In this document: positions 46,593 through 55,843 of the stretch, in pieces | How positions within the stretch are numbered: the stretch's first letter is position 1 | Layout: each line of letters starts with the position of its first letter | Source of the DNA: Arenibacter palladensis | GTDB taxonomy: Bacteria; Bacteroidota; Bacteroidia; Flavobacteriales; Flavobacteriaceae | DNA length: 64,000 bases | NCBI RefSeq assembly: GCF_900129275.1 | Contig: NZ_FQUX01000008.1 | Span: 186,001 to 250,000, forward strand | Direction: 5' to 3' | Position numbers and translations under genes: made by a program | Notes under the pieces: generated by a model | What the model was told of the DNA's origin: nothing | Database searches by the model: none | Seen by the model: the letters and a program-made list of their open reading frames with translations, nothing else

Positions 46593-47645
46593 TTAGACCT
46601 TGATGGCCTGTGGGTTCCAAATTAGGGGCAAAACCACCGTAAAATTTTTATCATCCGCCATAACCAGAAATCCTGACTGTTTCAATAAGGAATACTTGGT
46701 TTTTATGTTTTTGAGGCCCACTTTGGTACTGTTAGCTTTTACCGTTAGCGGTTGGTGATTATTGCTTACTACAAGTTTGTTTCCAGCCACAGTAAAAATA
46801 TCGATTACCAGTGGATTATTCTTTGACAGTGCATTGTGTTTTACTGCATTTTCGACTAGCAATTGCAGGGTCAAGGATGGCAACAAATAAGGGTCGTAGC
46901 GTTTATCGATTTGGACATTGAGCTGTACAGAATTGCCGTACCTTGTTTGCAAAAGGTTAAAATAGGATTCTATAAATCTTATTTCTTGTGCTACCGTACT
47001 TACTCCTTCCTCATTGTTTTTTAAGAGGTAGCGGTATACTTTGCTCAGCTCGTCCAAAAACATTTCTGCACGCTTTTTATCTACACTAATTAATGACGAT
47101 AAGGTATTAAGGCAATTGAATAGGAAATGTGGATTTACCTGATTCTTTAGGGTATCGAAATCTTGGTGTACGGCAAGTTCCTGCATTGTTTCTTTTTCCC
47201 GCGCACTTTGTTTCATCTTTGAAAAAACATAATCGGCTTCGTACAGGGTTTCAAAAATAGTATTTACACCAACTCCGACCAGCAGGCCTTTAAAAAGGTC
47301 ATCGTCTTGAAACTGATACTCCAAAATATGAAACCGATCATAGATAAAAAGAATTAGGAGTATGCTGGGGGTCATAACAAAAAAAAGTACCATGGCCTTC
47401 CCCAGAACCCTTTGCCTACTCTGATTCAACTCAGGGTATTTTCTTTCAATCCAATCGGCATAAAGTACGTGGGAATACCATGAAAAAATGCCGATCAGAT
47501 AAATCAATGGTATGGAGTAGATCCATACCCTATAATCTTTCCAAAGTCTGTCGTCGTATAGAATTAGGTTTACAATGGCCGAAATTAATGGCATTGAAAA
47601 CAAGAAGGAATACAATTCCAATTTAGGTGGCCTAACTAATTTCAT
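46593..47645 (-). CDS. LytS-type sensor histidine kinase
   Basis: A 350-residue kinase with four to five transmembrane helices in the first 140 residues. The His_kinase domain has His173 in NPHFLFNCLN, Asn266 in the LLVENAVKHN N-box and GLKNIKTKYSLL as the G2-like motif. The first ATG overlaps the previous kinase gene by 4 bases (ATGA), so the two kinases are translationally coupled. The LytTR regulator downstream is the likely partner. Confidence 0.88.
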   Translation of the reverse strand: MKLVRPPKLELYSFLFSMPLISAIVNLILYDDRLWKDYRVWIYSIPLIYLIGIFSWYSHVLYADWIERKYPELNQSRQRVLGKAMVLFFVMTPSILLILFIYDRFHILEYQFQDDDLFKGLLVGVGVNTIFETLYEADYVFSKMKQSAREKETMQELAVHQDFDTLKNQVNPHFLFNCLNTLSSLISVDKKRAEMFLDELSKVYRYLLKNNEEGVSTVAQEIRFIESYFNLLQTRYGNSVQLNVQIDKRYDPYLLPSLTLQLLVENAVKHNALSKNNPLVIDIFTVAGNKLVVSNNHQPLTVKANSTKVGLKNIKTKYSLLKQSGFLVMADDKNFTVVLPLIWNPQAIKV

Positions 47646-48703
47646 GGTGTCAACTCCTTTTTTTTATGTATTAATGGAAGTTTGATGACCCGTTGTATAC
47701 CCGATGCCATATCCATTATAATCGGCTGATCCAATAGTTCATATTTATTGATCAAATTATCAAGGTTTGCCTCAAAATCCACCGTGTCCGTTATAACTTT
47801 CGGTTGAATGCCATTGACTATTTCAAGGGTATCATTACCATTGGAACTAATGGAAATTAAGAGTGGATCGCTTTTACACAGCTTATTATTCGCAAAGGCA
47901 TTTTCAATAATTACTTGTAAGGTTAGGGGTGCAATAAATTTGGTTTTGTCCTCTTCGTCCACCTTTATTGTTAACTGAAGTCCATCACCGAATCTGGCTT
48001 TCAGTAAATGTTGATAGGCATCCACAAATTTCAATTCGGTTTCTAGGGTCACCAGAGGGTCATCATCATTACGCAACATGTATCGATATACCTTACTCAT
48101 TTCATCTAGGAAATCTTCCGCCCTCTTCTCGTCCTCTTGTATTAAGCAGGACAAGCAATTTAAACTATTGAACAAGAAATGCGGATTTACCTGACTTTTC
48201 AGGCCTTGCAACTGACTTTGTCTATAGGCTTGATTTAACTTTTCGGTTTCCTTTTGGTTTTTCTTCCACTCTTGGTAACGGGAAATTCCTTCCATTAAAA
48301 AAGTAAGAAAAATGCTTGTAATTCCCAGAGCCAGATAACCCCATGCAAAGGCGCTCTCATTAAACCTGTAATTAAAATAAGGTATTGATTCGAACAAATT
48401 GAATAGTGCAACCAAAAATAGTCCGGTCGTTATTAAAAAAGTAATTATCATCAAGGACAAACGTATTGGCACTGCCCCCTCCGAAGGATACCTATTCCTA
48501 AAAAAAACCGCAATGGCTCCGCAAGTCACAAAATCAATGCAAAACCACACGAATGAAACCAAGGTGGCCAATAGAAAATATCCTGGACTTGAAAAATATT
48601 GGGACCCGAAATTGATGCAATTGAGCAAAAAAGCAAATACAGGTGATATGAGGATCATCACCTGGTTATCCAAACCATTGTATTGTGGTAAATGTATTTT
48701 CAT
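47642..48703 (-). CDS. LytS-type histidine kinase with weak ATPase G-box
   Basis: A 353-residue kinase, a clear paralogue of the next gene. It has about four transmembrane helices, His175 in NPHFLFNSLN, and N-box IIENAFANNK with Asn268. The C-terminal ATP-lid is altered: LDNLINKYELL replaces the GLxN motif and lacks its Gly. ATP binding may therefore be poor. It is the first gene of a three-gene unit with its paralogue and the LytTR regulator, and may act as a heterodimer partner. Confidence 0.82.
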   Translation of the reverse strand: MKIHLPQYNGLDNQVMILISPVFAFLLNCINFGSQYFSSPGYFLLATLVSFVWFCIDFVTCGAIAVFFRNRYPSEGAVPIRLSLMIITFLITTGLFLVALFNLFESIPYFNYRFNESAFAWGYLALGITSIFLTFLMEGISRYQEWKKNQKETEKLNQAYRQSQLQGLKSQVNPHFLFNSLNCLSCLIQEDEKRAEDFLDEMSKVYRYMLRNDDDPLVTLETELKFVDAYQHLLKARFGDGLQLTIKVDEEDKTKFIAPLTLQVIIENAFANNKLCKSDPLLISISSNGNDTLEIVNGIQPKVITDTVDFEANLDNLINKYELLDQPIIMDMASGIQRVIKLPLIHKKKELTP

Positions 48704-48930
48704 TTTGTTTCCAAATTAGCCTCTAATTTAATTTGACAACTTCCGAAACCCACAGTCCTAATAAAGATAGTTATGAAATGGATATAGTCTGAATAAACGG
48801 CTAATTATTTATTGATCAATACCTTCCGGTAATCCAACAAATTCTTGTACCTGATAGCAACGGAAACCTGTCCCACTTTTGCCAGAAACAGGTTCGTTTT
48901 AGAAAGTGCCTCTTTTACCTTGGAAGAATT

Positions 48931-49557
48931 TTATTTAGCTGACCAATTTCTCTTTAAGTCTTCCAATGATATGGGTGGTGGCACTATGTTGGATACAGGT
49001 CTTGTGGTTTTCAGATAATAAAAAATTGAAATCAGATCTTCATCTGTCAAATTTTTATAGAAATACCATGGCATAAGGGGTAATAAATCCCTTGAATTCT
49101 CTAAGCCTTTGTATTTGCCTTCTCGTATTGCACGAATGAAATTTTCCTCGGTCCAATTACCAATACCACTGGGATCACTGGTTAAATTGGCCGCAAAGGT
49201 TTGGCCCCATGGTCCTAAATGACTGGTACCGTCGGGATTGAACATGATCCACCCATTGGATATCGAACTCAGGTCGATCGGCGGTACGGTCCCATTGGAT
49301 GGAAATCCCGATAAATCAAGTTCTGGTATTATTTCAGGACCATTTGCACCCATAGTTTTGGGCGAATGACAATCGGCACACCCAATCGAATTGACCAAAT
49401 ACGCTCCTCGCTCAACAAGGAGCGATGAATCCGCTATGGTAGCAGATCCTACTGGAACCAATATCCCATCCTTCTTCTTAGATGTACCCATGCATGCTAG
49501 AACAGCTACCAAAATAATAAAGGTAACAATAGAAAAATTTAGAATTGACTTGCGCAT
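48931..49557 (-). CDS. Exported c-type cytochrome
   Basis: A 208-residue protein with a signal peptide or lipobox (VAVLAC, Cys22) and one heme-binding CADCH motif at about residue 58-62; a likely distal Met is in LLPLMPWYFYKNL. The DEDLISIFYYLKT helix is typical of cytochrome c C-terminal helices. It would carry electrons in the periplasm. After its TAA the same frame stays open for a further 41 codons (48808-48930), which may be read-through of a longer ancestral gene. It precedes no oxidase gene, so its partner is unknown. Confidence 0.85.
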   Translation of the reverse strand: MRKSILNFSIVTFIILVAVLACMGTSKKKDGILVPVGSATIADSSLLVERGAYLVNSIGCADCHSPKTMGANGPEIIPELDLSGFPSNGTVPPIDLSSISNGWIMFNPDGTSHLGPWGQTFAANLTSDPSGIGNWTEENFIRAIREGKYKGLENSRDLLPLMPWYFYKNLTDEDLISIFYYLKTTRPVSNIVPPPISLEDLKRNWSAK

Positions 49558-50673
49558 AACACTGAAAATTTAATGAATAAATATTAAAAATGACTATGAA
49601 AGTTGACTTCCCAACAGCCCTCAAACAGCACTAGATGCAGTTTAAAATCAATCGAAGATATTTTTTAGCCATCTCTTTTTCATGATGGACATGTACGAAT
49701 TGAAGAAAACAATGGATGAAGTGTTTAAAATAACAAATAGGCACTATGGTCGTAGTTTCCCAGTTTAGTGTTATAGCAATAAGAGTTGACTAACATCCAT
49801 TTTTGGGATGCTAACGAACGGGAATTAAGAATTTTAGGTAGTTTATTGGGATTTCTTGCATGGCCTGCCAACACCCCTAGATAGTTTCCATTACTAAAAA
49901 ATCTCGTTGAACAATCTGTACATGGTAATTGCCATTACTAGGATCTATGATTCCACAGGAGTTCAATGCCTTTGAGGTTACCAATCCGCTTACTGCTACT
50001 ATGAGAGCAAGCATTGTAACGAACGATAATAATGTGGTCTATAGATGGTTGCCGAACACAAGAGTTTTTGGCACTGTATTCACAACGGCCATCATTGCTA
50101 ACGAGATCAACAAGGAAAATAACGATTTTGACCGTGACGACTCCACCTCCATAACCATTGCCACGAACGATTCTTCTAACGACAATGCCTTTAACACGAC
50201 CCTATTGTTTCTTTGAAATTGGTCCGGTCGTAAAAAGATAACTGGCCCAAATTGATTAATAAGTTTGCATAGGCCTATTCTGCAGATGTGTCTATTCAGT
50301 AGAAATTATATCCAATTCCACAAAATTTCGTAGAAACGACTTATAACTACTATTGATTCCTACTGTATAATTATCGGAGAACCTCGCCACATACCAGGCA
50401 GTTTATCAAAAGGCGTATATTTTTCTTTGGACTAATCTTTATGAAATTAGGTAATGTTTCAGGAACATGGAGGTGTTGTTCTAGGGAATTCATAAATTGA
50501 ATAAGAAGTTAGATCCACTATAATAAAATTGGTTTTTTTTAGATGGAATTATCGATTCCGTTTGTCGATCAAAACACTTCCTTCTTACCTAAAAATAGGT
50601 TATACATCATACCTAAAATTTCTGAATCCCCAAATGCAATATTTTTAGCATGAAATCCTAAAAATATACTGTC
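49558..50673. other. Long intergenic region, no convincing gene
   Basis: 1116 bp between the cytochrome gene (minus) and the haloperoxidase gene (plus). A 95-codon plus-strand frame at 49929-50216 overlaps short minus-strand frames with hydrophobic, signal-peptide-like starts (e.g. FVTMLALIVAVSGLVTSKAL, near 49880-50040). None is convincing. The area may be degraded coding sequence. Confidence 0.5.
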
Positions 50674-52050
50674 ATGAAAAAAAATGTTAAGCTTTTTGGG
50701 CGCAATGTAATGTTGTTAGTCGCAATCGTTGCCTGCGAAACGAACAATTTCGAAGATGATCCAATTCTTGTTTCCGACAGGAAATTAATGTATAATGGAA
50801 TGATTAAATCATATAACAATGAAATGGTATTGAAATGGGACAATGCCATTGGTTTGGCCATTGATAATTTAAGTCCACCTCCTCCAGAATCAAGAGCATA
50901 TGCCATGGTAACATTGGCCATACACGACGCATTGAATAATATTGTTCCTAAGTATGAACCCTACGCCCTAGATAATAGTCTGGTGAATCCTAAAGATATC
51001 CCAAAGAAAAAAATAGCACAAATCGCGGACGCGGCAGTGGCACAGGCTGCACATGACGTACTAGTCATTGTGGCTCCAGGTTGGAAGTTAAATGCCGATG
51101 ATCTCTTAGTTGAATGCCTCTCGAAAATTGAAGACTCCGAATTTAAAGAAAAAGGAATTAAGATTGGTGAAGAGGCAGCAGCCGCTATTTTGGAAAAAAG
51201 GCAAAAGGATTTAAGGCCGATGTTTACTTCTTCCACTCAAGGTACACTGCCGGGTGAATATAGATCCTATATGCCATGGACAATAGCCAATCTTCCCATT
51301 TGGCCAGCAAATGCCGTCTATGCTCCAGATTGGGGAAATGTTGAGCCATTTGGCATAACCTCGGGGAAACAGTTTAGACCTGGTCCACCATATCCAATCA
51401 ATTCACCGGAATACGCTTCCGATTATGAAGAAGTTAAGCTATTGGGGTGCAACGATTGCCCTGATCGAACCCAGGAGCAATTGGACCTAGGAGCCTTCTT
51501 TATTGAAAATTCTCCAAGTGCCATGAACCGGCTAGCCAGATTATTGGCAGTCGGGGATAAACTTAACGGATTCGAGACTGCCAGACTTCTAGCCCTTACC
51601 CATATGGTTCAAGCCGATGCACATATAAGCCTTTTTGAAGCCAAATATTACTATAATAGTTGGAGACCCATAACTGCGATTAGAGAAGGAGAGAATGATG
51701 GAAATAATAATACCGCCGGAGACACCAACTGGAATATACCTCAACGGCCTGAGGTAAGAGTAACACCACCAACACCTTCCTATCCTTCCTCCCACGCTGC
51801 CAACGGAGGAGCTGCTGCAGAGCTGTTCAAATTGTTCTTCGGGAAAGACAAAAAATCATTTACCATTGAAAGTATTAGTCTGCCCGGAACAAAAAGAAGC
51901 TATAAAAGCTTTTCTCAACTTGCAGATGAAATTTCACTTTCCAGGATATATATAGGCTATCATTTTCGACAAGATATAATCGAAGGTAAAAAAATGGGAA
52001 GGCAATTGTCAAAATTTGTATTTGAAAACAATTTGAGGGAACTACCTTAA
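50674..52050 (+). CDS. Vanadium-dependent haloperoxidase/PAP2-superfamily lipoprotein
   Basis: A 458-residue exported protein with a likely lipobox VAIVAC (Cys21). It carries the three PAP2/haloperoxidase motifs: KYYYNSWRP (Lys324 and Arg331), PSYPSSHAANGG (His374), and SRIYIGYHFRQD (Arg424, His430), which bind vanadate or phosphate in the family. The N-terminal MVTLAIHDALNNI helix is also typical of vanadium haloperoxidases. It could oxidise halides with peroxide or act as a phosphatase; sequence does not decide. It is flanked by a shared terminator at the 3' end. Confidence 0.85.
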   Translation: MKKNVKLFGRNVMLLVAIVACETNNFEDDPILVSDRKLMYNGMIKSYNNEMVLKWDNAIGLAIDNLSPPPPESRAYAMVTLAIHDALNNIVPKYEPYALDNSLVNPKDIPKKKIAQIADAAVAQAAHDVLVIVAPGWKLNADDLLVECLSKIEDSEFKEKGIKIGEEAAAAILEKRQKDLRPMFTSSTQGTLPGEYRSYMPWTIANLPIWPANAVYAPDWGNVEPFGITSGKQFRPGPPYPINSPEYASDYEEVKLLGCNDCPDRTQEQLDLGAFFIENSPSAMNRLARLLAVGDKLNGFETARLLALTHMVQADAHISLFEAKYYYNSWRPITAIREGENDGNNNTAGDTNWNIPQRPEVRVTPPTPSYPSSHAANGGAAAELFKLFFGKDKKSFTIESISLPGTKRSYKSFSQLADEISLSRIYIGYHFRQDIIEGKKMGRQLSKFVFENNLRELP

Positions 52051-52077
52051 AATCCACATCGGAATATTGAACTTAAT

Positions 52078-52116
52078 AAGATCCAGTTTTAGCAGTAAAA
52101 CTGGATCTTGGTTTTT
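52078..52116. terminator. Strong bidirectional terminator
   Basis: A 14-bp stem: AAGATCCAGTTTTA (52078-52091) pairs with TAAAACTGGATCTT (52096-52109) around a GCAG loop. A T-run follows at 52112-52117. It lies between the convergent haloperoxidase and LytTR genes. Confidence 0.85.
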
Positions 52117-52127
52117 TAGCCCATTAT

Positions 52128-52850
52128 CTATGGACTATCCAGGTTAGCACTGATTGATGTATTATCCGTCAACTTTTGGATTACGGAGGAAAAACTTCTA
52201 CCAATGGGTAGTTCTATTTTCCCAATTTCAACATCGTATTTCGTATAAGCCGTTACTTGGTGGATAGCCACCAGAAAGGAACGATGGATCCGCAAAAATA
52301 AATTCTGTGGCAACATTTTTTCAACGGCACTGATCGACAGCTTTACCTTGACCACATCCGTTTTTTTATGGATAATAATATAATCCTTATAACTTTCTAT
52401 GTAAAAAATATCCTCTAAAAATACTTTTACCATTTTCCGGTCTGCCCTAAAATATAAAAAGCCTGGCCCTTGATTGGCAGGAGCCACCTCAACAGTTGTT
52501 GTATGGCAAAACTTATTCACGGCTTTTAAGAACCGTTCAAAGGAAATTGGTTTTAACAGATAATCAATGGCATCCAGTTCAAATGCCTCAATGGCATAAT
52601 CTTTATGGGCCGTAGTAAAAATAACCTTAGGGGGATATTGAAGTGTCTTCAATAATTGCGTGCCCAACAATTTTGGCATATTAATATCAAGAAATATTAG
52701 GTCTACCTTTTCATTGTTCAAAATATTGATTGCTCTAAATGCATTGCTGCAAGTTCCTACAATCTTTAGTTGATCTAAAGACCTTATGTAACTTTCAAGG
52801 ATCTTGATCGCATGGGGCTCATCATCCACAATTATACAATTATATTTCAT
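52128..52850 (-). CDS. LytTR-family response regulator
   Basis: A 240-residue regulator. The receiver has acidic DDE at residues 9-11, phospho-acceptor Asp55 in LIFLDINMPK, the TTAHKDYAIEAF switch and DAIDYLLKPIS. The LytTR domain follows (about 130-230: LYFRADRKMVKVFLEDIFYI, LFLRIHRSFLVAIHQVTAY). It is the partner of the LytS-type kinase at 52970, which lies 119 bp upstream on the same strand. Both may regulate the haloperoxidase gene nearby or the AraC/pectin locus; targets are unknown. Confidence 0.9.
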   Translation of the reverse strand: MKYNCIIVDDEPHAIKILESYIRSLDQLKIVGTCSNAFRAINILNNEKVDLIFLDINMPKLLGTQLLKTLQYPPKVIFTTAHKDYAIEAFELDAIDYLLKPISFERFLKAVNKFCHTTTVEVAPANQGPGFLYFRADRKMVKVFLEDIFYIESYKDYIIIHKKTDVVKVKLSISAVEKMLPQNLFLRIHRSFLVAIHQVTAYTKYDVEIGKIELPIGRSFSSVIQKLTDNTSISANLDSP

Positions 52851-52969
52851 CTGTCAACGGTTAATGGTTTCTTACGACAAGAGATATTCCCAAATTCCAG
52901 CTGCGCTAGTACTTTAAATTTTTGTTGGATTGCTTTCTAAAATTGCATCGAAACATATCAAAATCCAGA

Positions 52970-54046
52970 TTAATTTGATATGCTTAAAACCAATTCGTCC
53001 TCATATTGTTTCTCCAATTCCTCCAAATTGATTTCTAGGCTTACCACAAAAACTTCGTCCAACATCACCGTTTCCAAAGTGTGGTTCTGTTTATATAAAA
53101 GTTCCAGCCTTTGCCTTACATTTTGAAGGCCCAATCCCCCAATTCTGGTTTTTACCTCATCGGCATCTACACTGTTCACCAATTTGAAGTACATGGTGGA
53201 ACCCTGCATAGAAAGATGCAAACTTATCCAACTAGTTTCTAACTGTCTACTGGTTCCATGCTTAAAGGTGTTTTCCAAAAAAGGAAGTAATAGTAACGGT
53301 GCAATCTGAAATCGCCCAATGTCACCGGTAATGGATATGGATAAATCCAACCTATCACCGTAACGCAACTTTTCTAGAGATATATAGTTTTGCAACAATT
53401 CGATCTCCTTCACCAAGGAGATTTTTGGAACGTTGCTATCATAGATCATAAACCGCAGGAGCCCGGAAAGTTTCAACACTATTTCAGGGGATCTCGGCGA
53501 CGCCTCCAACGTATGTGAATACAAATTATTAAGCGTATTGAATAAAAAATGGGGATGCAACTGCGCCTTCAACAGTTTTAATTCGGCAACTGTTTTCTGT
53601 TGTTCGGCCTCAATGGTCCTCTTTCTTTGCAAATACCAGTATTTTAATAACTTAATAGATAGAGCTATCCCCCCAACGTGCAGAAAGGGCAATACGTTCC
53701 TGCCCACGGTAAAAGTAATGCCCTTAAAATCGTCAATATTGGATGACAATTGTAATTGCGCCAAAATAGTATAGAGTATGCAGAACGACATTACAATTGA
53801 AAGCCCAATAAAAAAATGTAAAAACTTGCTTTTCAGCAAATATCTGGGGACCAAAAAGTAGAGCAGGGAATACACCATAATAATATGGCCTGGCAAAAAA
53901 TAAAGGGAGTTTATAAAAGATTTTTTTGGATTTACATTGAGGCCAAAACCCCACGCAAAATAGGTTACGATCAAAGCCCAAAAAACAAGGTGCAGCCCGA
54001 TTGTTTTCAGACCGATGGAAGCTTGGAATCGACGCAGGGTGCCCAT
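52970..54046 (-). CDS. LytS-type sensor histidine kinase
   Basis: A 358-residue kinase with four transmembrane helices in the first 135 residues. The His_kinase domain has His166 in HPHFLFNTLN, N-box Asn in LPFLENTFKHG and an intact GGLGLQNVRQRLELLY lid. All catalytic boxes are present. The next gene on the same strand is its LytTR partner. No ligand domain is seen, so sensing is probably by the membrane helices. Confidence 0.9.
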   Translation of the reverse strand: MGTLRRFQASIGLKTIGLHLVFWALIVTYFAWGFGLNVNPKKSFINSLYFLPGHIIMVYSLLYFLVPRYLLKSKFLHFFIGLSIVMSFCILYTILAQLQLSSNIDDFKGITFTVGRNVLPFLHVGGIALSIKLLKYWYLQRKRTIEAEQQKTVAELKLLKAQLHPHFLFNTLNNLYSHTLEASPRSPEIVLKLSGLLRFMIYDSNVPKISLVKEIELLQNYISLEKLRYGDRLDLSISITGDIGRFQIAPLLLLPFLENTFKHGTSRQLETSWISLHLSMQGSTMYFKLVNSVDADEVKTRIGGLGLQNVRQRLELLYKQNHTLETVMLDEVFVVSLEINLEELEKQYEDELVLSISN

Positions 54047-54623
54047 AAGTTCCGTTTATATAAAGTCTCTATTAAAGTTAAACAATCTACTTCATATGGA
54101 GAAATTTGATGATGAACAACGAACTTTAGTAGATAGAAGATCAAAATTGAGCGGTCTATCCATTATTCAATAGAAACTGTTCCTCTGTCCTACAAATGGC
54201 ACTTTCTACACACCTATTAAAATTGACCCTAACATTTGAATTATTTTTAAGTGTTTTAAGAAATCAAAGTCTATTTTATTAGTTAGAGTCCTTGGTTTTA
54301 TGGCTTTTGGCATTGTTTCCTTCTCCAAGGACGATATTGCCAATGGAAGTGCAGTTGGACCAATTGGAGCAAACTTGGCAAAAAATGGTTTTGACAAGTT
54401 CAACTCCCAAATCATATTAAGTAGCGGAGGATTTCTGACTAGGGGAAGTAAATTAAGAGATTTTGTTCCAGGACAAAACTCAACATTTAAAGAGACTCTT
54501 GTTCATGGGGATGATGTTCAATAACTTTTAAGGCTCCCGTTTACAAGCTCTAACAATGTATTAAATAGGCAAGTCTTGGGATATTTACCCCTCTAGTGTA
54601 ATATGGTCTATAAAACCTTCGTA
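54047..54623. other. Intergenic region, nothing recognised
   Basis: 577 bp between the kinase gene and the AraC gene, both on the minus strand. A 74-codon forward frame (54300-54524) is not recognisable as a protein. Confidence 0.5.
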
Positions 54624-55469
54624 TTATCTGTCCGTCTGGATTAATTTTCGGTACTCCCTTGGTGTCATGCCCACGAATTTTAGAAAACTGGCATTAAATC
54701 TACTAATGGAATTAAAACCAGCTTCATAGGCGATGGAAGTAATTGGGTCCATAGTGATGGTTAGTTTTCTTTGTACGTATAATACCCGTTGCTGAATGAG
54801 GTAATGGGAGAGCGATACATCAAAGGCCTTTTTAAAAATAGCATTGGCATAATCGGAATGAATTCCAACAGCGCGTGAAACATCAGTGACTTTAATTGGT
54901 TTCGTAAAATTTTGGGCAATAAATATGGCCATTTGCTCTACGAGGTTCATTGACGGCAGTTCCATCTTAAGCTCTATTTCGTCATTATTCGATTTTTGAA
55001 ACATCAATCGCTTTAGGTAGGCCTGAATTTCAAGGGCGCAAACCTCATTTAGATAGGGTAATTTGCTTTCCAGGTCAAGTACCCATTGTTTAAACAAGGC
55101 CGTTGTTATTTGGAGGTTCTGCACCGTTTCAAACATTTGTATCCGTCCCTTAAATAGCAGATCCAAAAATGATTTGGACATATTCCATTGAGATATCAAC
55201 CCAAAGGGTATAGTAATTACGAAGTATGGTGCATCACCTTCATAATCAACAATTTGATGTGGCAACAATGCCCAGAAAACAACAAAACTGCCCTTTTCCA
55301 CATGTATTTTTTTGTCATGGATCAAATAGGTGATAGATCCTTCCGGTAAATAATTAATTTCTATTTCATTATGCCTATCTGCCCTTCTCATTACATTGGG
55401 CCGCCAAACTTCACAGGTAAGACCATAGGGGGCTAGATCTTCTCTTTTTTCATCGAAATGCTTTAACAT
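54624..55469 (-). CDS. AraC-family transcriptional regulator with cupin-like N-terminus
   Basis: A 281-residue regulator from the ATG at 55469; a TTG at 55496 would add nine residues. The N-terminal half is a beta-rich effector domain (HNEIEINYLPEGSITYLI, GSFVVFWALLPHQIVDY). The C-terminal half has the two AraC helix-turn-helix motifs (VTDVSRAVGIHSDYANAIFK and ITSIAYEAGFNSISRFNASF). It is divergent from the PL10 pectate lyase gene across 374 bp, so it is the likely regulator of the pectin locus. Confidence 0.85.
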   Translation of the reverse strand: MLKHFDEKREDLAPYGLTCEVWRPNVMRRADRHNEIEINYLPEGSITYLIHDKKIHVEKGSFVVFWALLPHQIVDYEGDAPYFVITIPFGLISQWNMSKSFLDLLFKGRIQMFETVQNLQITTALFKQWVLDLESKLPYLNEVCALEIQAYLKRLMFQKSNNDEIELKMELPSMNLVEQMAIFIAQNFTKPIKVTDVSRAVGIHSDYANAIFKKAFDVSLSHYLIQQRVLYVQRKLTITMDPITSIAYEAGFNSISRFNASFLKFVGMTPREYRKLIQTDR

Positions 55470-55843
55470 ATAGGAAAGTGATAGGTATTTGTTCAAATAT
55501 AGGAAGTATGTGTATAATTACGAGCATATCTTAGCATTTTGAAATAGGGATATCCCATCATTTTGATTTTCACCTTGTAATTGAATGTTACCTTAACCCA
55601 CTCCAAATAGAAGTACAACTGGGTTATTTGCACTTACGAATATGAAAAATGGACTGGATGTTGCCGGGTAGGTAGTTGGCATTTACACGTTCAAAGTATT
55701 TCGGAACTGAGAATTAGATTACTACGGACTCGATCGAGTGGTTGAATTAGATGACATACTGCCGAATTCATAAAAAAATAAATCAGAGTTATCTGTCCAA
55801 TGGATATAGACAGAAATTAAAAGCATTATCAAAAAATAAAAAC
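55470..55843. promoter_or_regulatory. Divergent region between AraC regulator and PL10 gene
   Basis: 374 bp holding the promoters of the AraC regulator (minus) and the pectin locus (plus). I do not see a repeated half-site clear enough to name an operator. Confidence 0.5.

Noticed and set aside
49929-50216. Plus-strand frame of 95 codons in the cytochrome-haloperoxidase gap
   Set aside because: Composition is irregular, no recognisable motif, and opposing short frames compete. Not supported as a gene.
54300-54524. Plus-strand frame of 74 codons (starting MAFGIVSFSKDD)
   Set aside because: Gly/Asn-rich but matches no family; no signal peptide. It could be a relic, but I cannot support it as a gene.
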